64,000 nt of DNA from Pseudomonadales bacterium (GTDB lineage Bacteria; Pseudomonadota; Gammaproteobacteria; Pseudomonadales; Azotimanducaceae), in the NCBI GenBank assembly GCA_017642855.1, contig JAEPOO010000002.1, forward strand, positions 519,545 through 583,544, in the 5' to 3' direction. Every line of letters begins with the position of its first letter. Within the stretch, counting starts at the first letter, position 1. The notes under the pieces were generated by a model. That model ran no database searches. It was not told where the DNA came from and saw nothing but the letters and a program-made list of their open reading frames with translations. Positions 1 through 7,594 of this stretch are shown here, one piece after another. The position numbers and the translations under genes were made by a program.

Positions 1-109
1 TTACGACAGGAACGTAAACGACTCTGGTTGCTTCTTCTTTCGGCACTTCCTCGTTGCAGGCGGCCAGCATCAGGAGCGTGCTTGCGACTAATATGGTTCT
101 TCTAAGCAT
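1..109 (-). CDS. N-terminus of a lipoprotein, possibly an RND efflux adaptor (partial)
   Basis: Only the first 36 residues are inside the window; the gene runs off the left edge. The reverse strand from 109 reads MLRRTILVASTLLMLAAC followed by an acidic stretch (NEEVPKEEAT) and then RVVYVPVV. This is a lipoprotein signal peptide with a LAAC lipobox (Cys at residue 18). Periplasmic adaptor subunits of RND efflux pumps often begin this way, with a lipidated Cys, a short Glu/Pro/Ala linker and a V-rich beta strand, so that is the best guess, but 36 residues do not prove it. It is divergent from the molybdopterin oxidoreductase, across about 165 bp. Confidence 0.55.
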   Translation of the reverse strand, partial: MLRRTILVASTLLMLAACNEEVPKEEATRVVYVPVV

Positions 110-273
110 CTTCGCATCATACAGAAAGCCAGTTGTTCAGGTCACGCTGCTCTGGCCCAGGAACCAGAAACGACCTTTTTGTCAGGTTCATTCGGAAGAT
201 CTCCGAAATCGCTTCATGTCTCGCCGAGGTTTTTGGTACGCTTGGCAATTCTGTAATTCACTACAAAATTGCC

Positions 274-2406
274 ATGAGCGAACTCCACAAGACTTTTTGC
301 CGATACTGTCACGCCTATTGCGCCATGGTGGCCGAGGTAGATGAGGGCAAGGTGCTGTCGGTCAAGCCGGACATCGAAAACGAGATGTATGGCGGCTATA
401 CCTGCATCAAAGGTCGTCAGCTTGTTGAGCAGATGTACCAGTCTGAGCGGCTGACTTCCTGCCAGGCGAAGCAAGAGGATGGCAGCTTTGAGTCCATCAG
501 CAGCGAACGGGCGTTTGATGAAATCGCCGATAGGATGAAGGCGATCATTGCTGAGTACGGCCCCAAGGCGATCGCAACTTACAACGGCACGGTAGCGTTC
601 CAGAACTCAGGACAATTGGCCTACAGCCGCGCATGGCACGATGCGCTGGGTTCTCCTTCTTATTACACCAGCGTGACCATTGATCAGCCTGCAAAAGTGT
701 TTGTTGGTTCACGTATCGGTTACTGGACTGCCGGCTCCCACTTTTTTCACGATTCTGACGTGACCATGCTATTCGGGAATAACCCAATTGCTTCGCACTA
801 TGCACCGCCCGGTGGGGTGCCTTCAGTGAGTCCAGCGGATCAGCTGCGCCGGGCCCAGAAAAACGGTCAGAAAGTCATCGCCGTGGATCCAAGACAGACG
901 GAAATTGCTCGTCGAGCTGATTTGCACCTGCAAATTAGACCGGGCGAAGATGCGACGCTGCTGGCGGGCATGATTCGACTCATCCTGGAGGAGCATCTTC
1001 ACGATGCGGAATTCTGTGAAGAGTTTGTGGGTGGTCTGGATGATCTAAAGAGGGAAGTCCAGGGTTATGATCTGGAAACGGTCGCTGCTCGAACAGACGT
1101 TCCCGTTGATCAGATCGCCGAAGCGGCACGCCTGTTTGCCGCAGGGCCAAGAGGTATTGCCATTACGGGCACTGGACCTGAGATGGGCGCCAATCCCAAC
1201 CTTGTGCAGCATCTGGTCGCATCGCTGAATACGATTTGCGGTCGATACTATCGAGCCGGTGAAACCGTGCCGAATCCAGGCGCTCTGTCTTCCAATGTAC
1301 CCAGGGTGGCGCAGGTGTTTTCACCACCTGTTGCGTGGGGTCGCGGCGAACGTTGTCGCGTGAATCCGGAGTTCGGCGAACTCATGTCACCAACCGGCGT
1401 CAGCGAAATGCCAACCTCACAATTGGCGGACGAAATTCTGACGCCGGGTGATGGCCAGATCCGTGCTTTGATTGTGGTCGCCGGCAACCCGGTCATGGCC
1501 TGGCCCGACCAGCAAAAAACTTATGAGGCGATGCAGGATCTGGATCTCCTGATCTGCATTGATCCTTATATGGCCGCCACCTCTGAGATGGCAGACTATG
1601 TTTTCGCGCCGAAGCTTACGCTGGAGCGAGAAGATGTCACGCTTCTCGCGGACCCCTGGTACGAGAAGCCTTACAGTCATTACAGCAAAGCAGTGATTGA
1701 AACTGACCACGACGTTGTAGAAGAGTGGGAAGTCTACTGGGCGCTGGCGCAGCGGCTGGGTCTGGATGTGCAGATCAAAGGTGAATCCATGCCGATTGAT
1801 CGCAAGCCGACCAAATTTGAATTGCTGAAAGCCATCACCAAAGGTTCTCGCGTTGACATTGAATGGCTTCGAGACAATCCCGGTGGGCATATTTTTGAAG
1901 ACCTTGCGACAGAAGTGCAACCGGCACCAGAAGGCGCGAACAGCAAACTGAATCTGTATCCAGAAGGTGTTGCCGACGAGTTCGAGGCGTTAGCCGTTTT
2001 CGGTCATGAAGCTGACGACTTCAGTCACGTTTTGATCGGCTTCAGAAGCAAGTATGTGCTGAATTCCTTTGGGCGCAATCTACCTGCTATCAGAAAGAAG
2101 TCGGGTACCACTAACCCCGCCAACATGCACCCGGACGATTTGGCCGCGTTAGGCATTGAAGATGACAGCGAAGTCACCATTCAATCCAAGCATGGCAAAA
2201 TTACGGCGGTGGTTCAGGCGAACGATCGTATTAAGCCGGGTGTAATCGCCATACACCACTGCTGGGGCGTTGCGCCAGGGCAACAGGCACCGGTGCGCGA
2301 AGTGGGTACGAACACCAATATGCTGGTGGATAGCGAATCGGAGCTCCAGCCGTATACGGCGATGACGAGGTCCAGCGGAATACCGGTGAATGTCAGCGCT
2401 GCCTGA
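274..2406 (+). CDS. Molybdopterin oxidoreductase of the DMSO reductase (MopB) family
   Basis: A 710-residue Mo/W-bisPGD enzyme. The N-terminus holds a [4Fe-4S] motif C-x2-C-x3-C-x27-C (Cys 9, 12, 16 and 44, the last in YTCIKG). The MopB core follows, with nucleotide-type motifs such as MLFGNNP and VIAVDPRQT, and a C-terminal dinucleotide-binding domain (NMHPDDLAALGI, then a beta barrel ending HHCWG). No Tat or Sec signal is visible, so it is probably cytoplasmic. The ATG at 274 is chosen because the iron-sulphur motif starts eight residues later; longer in-frame starts give non-family sequence. No strong Shine-Dalgarno is present. At the position where NapA/FDH-type enzymes carry the Cys or Sec metal ligand, this protein appears to have Phe143 (TIDQPAKVF). 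Substrate unknown. Confidence 0.88.
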   Translation: MSELHKTFCRYCHAYCAMVAEVDEGKVLSVKPDIENEMYGGYTCIKGRQLVEQMYQSERLTSCQAKQEDGSFESISSERAFDEIADRMKAIIAEYGPKAIATYNGTVAFQNSGQLAYSRAWHDALGSPSYYTSVTIDQPAKVFVGSRIGYWTAGSHFFHDSDVTMLFGNNPIASHYAPPGGVPSVSPADQLRRAQKNGQKVIAVDPRQTEIARRADLHLQIRPGEDATLLAGMIRLILEEHLHDAEFCEEFVGGLDDLKREVQGYDLETVAARTDVPVDQIAEAARLFAAGPRGIAITGTGPEMGANPNLVQHLVASLNTICGRYYRAGETVPNPGALSSNVPRVAQVFSPPVAWGRGERCRVNPEFGELMSPTGVSEMPTSQLADEILTPGDGQIRALIVVAGNPVMAWPDQQKTYEAMQDLDLLICIDPYMAATSEMADYVFAPKLTLEREDVTLLADPWYEKPYSHYSKAVIETDHDVVEEWEVYWALAQRLGLDVQIKGESMPIDRKPTKFELLKAITKGSRVDIEWLRDNPGGHIFEDLATEVQPAPEGANSKLNLYPEGVADEFEALAVFGHEADDFSHVLIGFRSKYVLNSFGRNLPAIRKKSGTTNPANMHPDDLAALGIEDDSEVTIQSKHGKITAVVQANDRIKPGVIAIHHCWGVAPGQQAPVREVGTNTNMLVDSESELQPYTAMTRSSGIPVNVSAA

Positions 2407-3870
2407 TTAGAATTCGTCGGTCAGCACTGCGCGAAGGGCATCACTTCGGTCGCGGCCGCTTTTTTCAATCAGTCGGTATGCCGTGTAGTACTTGTAGATG
2501 CTGGCGACATAGCGAACGGGTTCGCGGCTGATTTTTCGTGCCGCCATGTTCTCAACATTTCCAAACCAGACGTTAGGATCGAGTCCCGCTTCTTGAGCAG
2601 CGTCTCGTGCACGGGTAATGTTTGCCGGCCCCGCATTGTAAGCCGCCCATGAAAACAGCCTTTGATCAATGGCGCTGATGTTGTCATCAGAAAAGTATCG
2701 GTTTCTCAAAAAATCCATATATTTGGTTCCCGCATGGATGTTGTTTTCAAGTTCTTCGATATCTGGGATGCCTACGTTGGGATCATTTGCGGTTGTCGGT
2801 AACAATTGCATGATGCCGATGGCGCCGCGATGAGATCGCAGCGATTGATCGAATCGTGATTCCTGATAAGCCTGTGCCGCCAGCGCCAGAGGATCGAAAC
2901 CGTACCGATCACCGTATTCGGTAAACAGGTGTATCAGTTGATTGAACTTCTCTCGCTCAGATTGGGTCAGTGGATTGTCAATCCATCTTGTGTTGTCGAA
3001 GTATTTGTTGAAGAGAATATTTCCCAGATAAGTCCCTTTGCGAACGGTGCCCATGTAGCGCTTTAAGGCATCCTGCAGCTCAGGTGAATCTTTTCGAATC
3101 CCCCAGCCGATGTGCTGGCCCTCAGAAATCCGAGCATGGGTTTCGAGGCGAATGTTGGGCAGCACTTTGGACCAGAGCTCGGCTTTGAAGTCATCGCATA
3201 CGGTGTACGCCACGATACCGGCGTTGACCAGCTCAAGAATATCTTCCGTCAACAGCTGCTCATCTGCTTCTACAACTTCGACGGGTGGCAGTTCTGCGAT
3301 GGCCAACATCTCATTGAGGGCTCCGAGGTGTTTGGCGTAACTGCTGTCTTTAAGCACGTAAACCCTCTTGCCGGATAGATCTGCCTTGCGCGTAATTTCT
3401 GGAGCGTCTCGATGGGCGATTAGAATTTCGGATGCCTCTCGTCCCTCAGGGCTGACGAAGTCGATCTGTTCCTGCCGCTCAGGTGTGATGGTCAAAAACG
3501 CGGCGGCGATGTCACCTTTCCCTTCCTGAAGGGCTGGTATCAGTTGGGCGAAGGTGACAGGAATGAATTGGGGAAAGATCCGATTGGCCTCGCTGGCGTG
3601 GTAACGGTTGGTTCGCCCTTTGTTGATGTGTTTCAGGAATTCCAGTGCCATTTCGTACTGGATTCCGCGAATGCGTCCCTGGTCAAAGAAAAAATCAGTT
3701 TGGCTGTGGGTGACTAAAATCCTCAGAAAACCACGCGCAGCAATGTCATCGAGATCTCCGTACATGGATCGGATGTCGTAATTCGCCTCCTCCGGATTAT
3801 CCGTTTGGCGTTGTTGCCCCTGGCCGAGGAGAGGTATCAGCAACAGAACGAGCAGCGTTAACAGTTTCAT
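2407..3870 (-). CDS. mltF: Membrane-bound lytic murein transglycosylase F
   Basis: 487 residues. The signal peptide begins MKLLTLLVLLLIPLLGQ. Residues about 40-290 form a periplasmic solute-binding (SBP_bac_3-like) domain, and about 310-460 a lysozyme-like SLT domain. The catalytic Glu is in QAYQESRFDQ (about residue 337), followed by the family's GAIGIMQLLPTTA motif. This two-domain order defines MltF, which cleaves the MurNAc-GlcNAc bond of peptidoglycan to anhydromuropeptides and whose N-domain binds cell-wall peptides. A start 10 codons upstream would put charged residues ahead of the signal peptide, so the ATG at 3870 is preferred. Its stop codon directly abuts that of the convergent oxidoreductase. 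Confidence 0.92.
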   Translation of the reverse strand: MKLLTLLVLLLIPLLGQGQQRQTDNPEEANYDIRSMYGDLDDIAARGFLRILVTHSQTDFFFDQGRIRGIQYEMALEFLKHINKGRTNRYHASEANRIFPQFIPVTFAQLIPALQEGKGDIAAAFLTITPERQEQIDFVSPEGREASEILIAHRDAPEITRKADLSGKRVYVLKDSSYAKHLGALNEMLAIAELPPVEVVEADEQLLTEDILELVNAGIVAYTVCDDFKAELWSKVLPNIRLETHARISEGQHIGWGIRKDSPELQDALKRYMGTVRKGTYLGNILFNKYFDNTRWIDNPLTQSEREKFNQLIHLFTEYGDRYGFDPLALAAQAYQESRFDQSLRSHRGAIGIMQLLPTTANDPNVGIPDIEELENNIHAGTKYMDFLRNRYFSDDNISAIDQRLFSWAAYNAGPANITRARDAAQEAGLDPNVWFGNVENMAARKISREPVRYVASIYKYYTAYRLIEKSGRDRSDALRAVLTDEF

Positions 3871-3887
3871 GAAGGTATTATGCCTTC

Positions 3888-4616
3888 GTGAGCAAACCAT
3901 TTTTAGTCATACAGTTGCGCCCGGAAGATGAAACTGCGACCAACGAACTGGAGGCCATTCGTCGCTACGGCAGCCTGTCTGAAGAGGAGGTAGTTCGCGT
4001 TCGTGCCGAAGTCGCCGGTTTGCCGGAGTTAGATCTGAATCATTATTCCGCCGTGATCGTCGGCGGTTCGCCCTTCGACGTTAGCGCTGAGAATAAATTG
4101 GCTATCCAGCGACAAATTGAACGGGACTTTTTCAGGCTATTTGATGAGATCAAAAAGAGGGATTTCCCTTTCCTCGGTTGCTGTTCCGGCAATGGTCTGC
4201 TCGGTCACTATTGTGGTGCCGTCATCTCGAAAAAGTATGGTGAGCCCGTTGGCGGGGTATTTGTCAGCCTTACCGATGACGGGAAAGCAGACCCTCTGCT
4301 CGAGGGTTTTCCGAAAGATTTTCGTGTGCTGCTTGGGCATAAAGAAGCTTGTGATGATGTGCCCCCTGAAACGACGTTACTGGTGCGCGGAGAGGACTGT
4401 CCCGTCCAGATGTTTAGACTCAAACAGAATATCTATGCGACCCAGTTTCACCCCGAAGGAGATATTGCGGGATTTACACTTCGCATCAACGTATATCGGA
4501 AGCATGGTTACTTTCCCCCTGAAGAAGCGGATTCGTTAATAAGAAGTCTTCAAGGGGAACGCGTCGCACACTCGAACCTGATTCTTAAACGATTTGTTGA
4601 GAGGTATCGTTCATGA
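3888..4616 (+). CDS. Class I glutamine amidotransferase-like protein
   Basis: 242 residues with the GATase-1 fold. The nucleophile elbow is LGCCSGNG (Cys99) and the His/Glu of the triad are in QFHPE (His188, Glu190). GVFVSLTDDGKADPLLEGFP resembles GMP-synthase-like amidotransferase proteins that lack a fused synthetase. These stand-alone proteins hydrolyse glutamine or act on gamma-glutamyl compounds; the true acceptor here is unknown. Translation starts at GTG, only 17 bp from the divergent mltF start, so both promoters must overlap coding DNA. It overlaps the downstream sulfotransferase by ATGA, implying coupled translation. A carboxylate or amide modified by the two enzymes in turn is possible but speculative. 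Confidence 0.85.
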   Translation: MSKPFLVIQLRPEDETATNELEAIRRYGSLSEEEVVRVRAEVAGLPELDLNHYSAVIVGGSPFDVSAENKLAIQRQIERDFFRLFDEIKKRDFPFLGCCSGNGLLGHYCGAVISKKYGEPVGGVFVSLTDDGKADPLLEGFPKDFRVLLGHKEACDDVPPETTLLVRGEDCPVQMFRLKQNIYATQFHPEGDIAGFTLRINVYRKHGYFPPEEADSLIRSLQGERVAHSNLILKRFVERYRS

Positions 4617-5554
4617 GCAATAGTTTGCCAGAGGTGACCCGCACCTATATCAATCCGCACCTGGATTCGACGCGCTGGCGAATTTATACGCCTCGTGCAA
4701 ATGACATTGTGGTCACCACGTCATACAAGTGCGGAACAACCTTTACGCAACAGATTCTCTATAACATGCTCGTGAGAAATACCTTTGAAGACGAACACTT
4801 CCCCAAGATTGACACTGCGTCCCCCTGGATAGACGCCCGGTTTCACTCAGAGAGCCTTGAGGTCGTCGAAGAACGTTTGGAAAAAATGACGCATCGGAGG
4901 TTTCTCAAAAGCCATCTACCACTCGATGGTTTGCCCTACTTTTCGGAGCTCAAATACCTCATCGTCGCGCGCGACCCCAGAGATGTCTTCATGTCACTCG
5001 TTAATCACTACGGAGCGTATACGGATCTGATGTTCAAAATGCTCGAATGGGATGGCCAGCCACAGCAACCACGGTATGAGGGTGACATTAAGAGTCTCTG
5101 GCGCAACTGGATTTCAAAGGGATGGTTTACCTGGGAGCAGGAGGGTTATCCCTTCTGGCAGAACATGGGGCATACCCAGAGTTACTGGAACTACAAGCAC
5201 CTGTCGAACTTCATGTTTCTGCACTACGGCGACATGATTGCCGACACCCCAAAACAGATCCGACGAATCGCAGACTTCATTGATCACTCGATGACGGACG
5301 AGGAGGTTGAAGCCGTAGCAAATGCGGTTTCATTTAAGCGCGTGAAAGCGCAGGCCATCGCTGAAACCGAAGCCAACAAAGATCTGCCGGACGCATTTGA
5401 GGGTGGACAGGCGACCTTCATCAACAAAGGGAGTAACGGTCGCTGGAGAGACGTTCTGGACGAAGAGGATCTTCAGATGTATCGAACAACCCGGGATAAG
5501 GTGCTTACCCCGGATTGCGCGACATGGCTGGAAAAGGGTGGCGAGGTCCGTTAA
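4613..5554 (+). CDS. PAPS-dependent sulfotransferase (Sulfotransfer_1 type)
   Basis: 313 residues. The 5'-phosphosulfate loop is TSYKCGTTFTQQ (about residues 36-47), and the 3'-phosphate motif is YLIVARDPRDVFMSLVNHY (about 115-133). The C-terminal region KGSNGRW is the usual KGxxGxW motif. It should transfer sulfate from PAPS to a hydroxyl or amine of a small molecule in the cytoplasm. It closely resembles cytosolic sulfotransferases rather than carbohydrate or glycolipid enzymes. It is the second gene of a unit with the amidotransferase (4-bp overlap). A different, shorter sulfotransferase is encoded at 60282-60893. Confidence 0.9.
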   Translation: MSNSLPEVTRTYINPHLDSTRWRIYTPRANDIVVTTSYKCGTTFTQQILYNMLVRNTFEDEHFPKIDTASPWIDARFHSESLEVVEERLEKMTHRRFLKSHLPLDGLPYFSELKYLIVARDPRDVFMSLVNHYGAYTDLMFKMLEWDGQPQQPRYEGDIKSLWRNWISKGWFTWEQEGYPFWQNMGHTQSYWNYKHLSNFMFLHYGDMIADTPKQIRRIADFIDHSMTDEEVEAVANAVSFKRVKAQAIAETEANKDLPDAFEGGQATFINKGSNGRWRDVLDEEDLQMYRTTRDKVLTPDCATWLEKGGEVR

Positions 5555-5567
5555 ACCGCGCAGCCCA

Positions 5568-6683
5568 TTACTTCATTTCCAGTTCTTCAGTTTCACCCTC
5601 GACATGGGCGACAACGCGACGGTTGTTCTGTCGTCCTTCACGTGTGTCGTTGGTGTCGGCGGGCTGACTTTCGCCGTAACCGGTGTGTGAAACACGGCTG
5701 GCATCAATGTCGAACTGGTTTGTGAGCATGTCAGCGATTGTTTTCGCTCGTCGCTCTGAAAGACCCTGGTTGTATTCCGCAGGACCCGTGCTGTCGGTGT
5801 GACCGGCCATAGTCACCGTGGAGTCAGGATACTCTTCCATGACGTCGGCAACTTTCTGGACTTCGGCAACGTGCTCGTCACGCGCTTCTGCGGAATCGAA
5901 GTCGAATTCCAGATTCAAAGTGATATCGATCTTACGATCCAGCTTGATGTAGCAACCTCGTCCGTCGACACGGGCTTTACGATTGGTCGTATTCGGGCAG
6001 TCGTCCTGGTAGTTGTACACGCCGTCGCCGTCGTCATCACGCGGGCAACCGCGGCTGTCTACGTCTGCACCTGCTGGTGTGTTCGGGCACTGGTCCATGG
6101 AGTCCATGACGCCGTCACCATCGGCATCACCCTCTGCGGGTGCTGCAGGTGCTGGGGCCGCAGCAGCTCTGCCGCCAAAGGCATAGTGAAGACCGACGGA
6201 GATGGCAGCATTGACCGCATCTTCATTATTGCCATGGAAGAAGCGCAGATCACTTCGCAGATGGGCTTTGTCGGTAAACGCGTATTTGAAACCAGCACCG
6301 GCATTAAGCTGGAATTCATCATCGTCCCCGACTCCGGAGCTATTGTATTCACCTTCTCCTGCGCCAAAAGCCAGGAAGGGAGTGAACTTGTTCCTCGTCG
6401 TCAGATGGTAAAGTGCACCCAGGTGGTACATGTCGACGTCGACGTCGCCAATACCGGGAATGTCAGAATCTGCATCACCCTCAAGGTAGGTGAATTCGAT
6501 GGCCCAGGGGTTATCAAAACGATAACCAACCCCAAGACCTACGAACATGTCGTCGTCGAGTTCACTGCTGCTCGAATAAAAATTTTGCCCGATGTGCGGA
6601 TAGAGAGTCAGACCCTCGCCCTCGTCAGCGTAAGCCGCGAGAGAAGCTAAGGCCAAAACCGCGGTTAGCAGAATGCGCTTCAT
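5568..6683 (-). CDS. OmpA-family outer-membrane protein with thrombospondin type-3 repeats
   Basis: 371 residues. A signal peptide (MKRILLTAVLALASLAAYA) precedes an eight-strand-type beta-barrel (about residues 22-170). Then come an Ala/Pro hinge, calcium-binding type-3 repeats (DADGDGVMDSMDQCPNTPAG and DDDGDGVYNYQDDCPNT) and a C-terminal OmpA domain (about 250-365, with the peptidoglycan-binding core TMAGHTDSTG...NQGLSERRA). It anchors the outer membrane to peptidoglycan. A good Shine-Dalgarno (AGGAGAT) precedes the ATG. The architecture matches OprF-like proteins of Pseudomonas and marine gammaproteobacteria. It is transcribed alone; the barrel could be a small pore. Confidence 0.93.
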   Translation of the reverse strand: MKRILLTAVLALASLAAYADEGEGLTLYPHIGQNFYSSSSELDDDMFVGLGVGYRFDNPWAIEFTYLEGDADSDIPGIGDVDVDMYHLGALYHLTTRNKFTPFLAFGAGEGEYNSSGVGDDDEFQLNAGAGFKYAFTDKAHLRSDLRFFHGNNEDAVNAAISVGLHYAFGGRAAAAPAPAAPAEGDADGDGVMDSMDQCPNTPAGADVDSRGCPRDDDGDGVYNYQDDCPNTTNRKARVDGRGCYIKLDRKIDITLNLEFDFDSAEARDEHVAEVQKVADVMEEYPDSTVTMAGHTDSTGPAEYNQGLSERRAKTIADMLTNQFDIDASRVSHTGYGESQPADTNDTREGRQNNRRVVAHVEGETEELEMK

Positions 6684-6764
6684 ATCAGATCTCCTGTTTA
6701 GGTCGAATATCCTGCCTACTTTTTCTAGGGTATGGAAGCGTAGATTTGTAAAAACTTGGACAAA

Positions 6765-7538
6765 CTATCTTTTGTCTATCACCGAGTATTCTTTGCCAAA
6801 AAATAAGGTCGACCGCGACATATCGATAAAATTGTGTTCATCCGCGATGAAGTCCTTGCTGGCGGCCCTTGCCTCGGCGGATTGTGGCAGCCTCGCGTGA
6901 TCAACCCAGGCCTCTGCATGCCCCAAGTAAGATTCAACTTTTGTGCCCCGGGCCTGCTGAACACCTGTGTCCAGAGGCGAATTCGCGCGATGGACCTGCC
7001 GGTAACAGAGCGTTCCGCTGGCGGCCCCATGTGATCTGACGATGGGACCGTGATGGGTCAGCCAGTAATGGCGTGCGTCCTCTTCGGAGATCTCAGTTTT
7101 ATGGCGAAGGGGAAAAAACAGCCGGACAATATTTGACTGCTCACGCGCTAAAAGGGTTTCAGGCGCTGGATTGATCTGCGGATACTCGTAGGCGAACCAG
7201 AGCGGGGAATTTTCAAGATCGATGAACTTCCTTTCGTCTTCCAGTAGCGCAGCTCCTGCGCGTTGGGCAGTCTTCGTTTGCAGATGTTCTTTAAGCGCGC
7301 GTTCATCCTGCCACCAGAGCTCAGCGACCCCGTCGTATTCGGTCTCCATATGCCCGCGGGCTTTTTGTGCGGCATCATTGGCGGGGTCCGTTAATGTGTG
7401 GGTCTGGACGTATCGATGAATGTCCAGATCGGTGGCGAAACTGGCAACCAGAGGCGCGTGTTGTTCTTTCCAGTATTTCTGGAATTCTTCCCGGGAAAGT
7501 TCTGCTCTCCGACGCAGTGCAAATACCAGTCTGATCAT
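6765..7538 (-). CDS. Tandem EthD-domain protein
   Basis: 257 residues made of two EthD-type dimeric alpha/beta-barrel units in tandem. Each begins with the same pattern: IRLVFALRRRAELSREEFQKYW then the sequence around HAPLV (about residues 2-110), and IVRLFFPLRHKTEISEEDARHYW then HHGPIV (about 135-245). EthD was named for a protein needed for ethyl tert-butyl ether degradation; the fold also occurs in small dehydratases and cyclases. The exact reaction here is unknown. The internal duplication makes this a single-chain pseudo-dimer. It sits between ompA and the patatin gene, both also on the minus strand, without obvious functional link. Confidence 0.82.
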   Translation of the reverse strand: MIRLVFALRRRAELSREEFQKYWKEQHAPLVASFATDLDIHRYVQTHTLTDPANDAAQKARGHMETEYDGVAELWWQDERALKEHLQTKTAQRAGAALLEDERKFIDLENSPLWFAYEYPQINPAPETLLAREQSNIVRLFFPLRHKTEISEEDARHYWLTHHGPIVRSHGAASGTLCYRQVHRANSPLDTGVQQARGTKVESYLGHAEAWVDHARLPQSAEARAASKDFIADEHNFIDMSRSTLFFGKEYSVIDKR

Positions 7539-7594
7539 GATCTATGTCCCTTTGTTTTTGTTATCAGGACACTTTACCTGAATCAGCGCCTCAA

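Noticed and set aside
5799..6650. A long open frame antisense to the OmpA gene
   Set aside because: It mirrors the repetitive Asp/Gly-rich OmpA coding sequence, has no start context and resembles no family.
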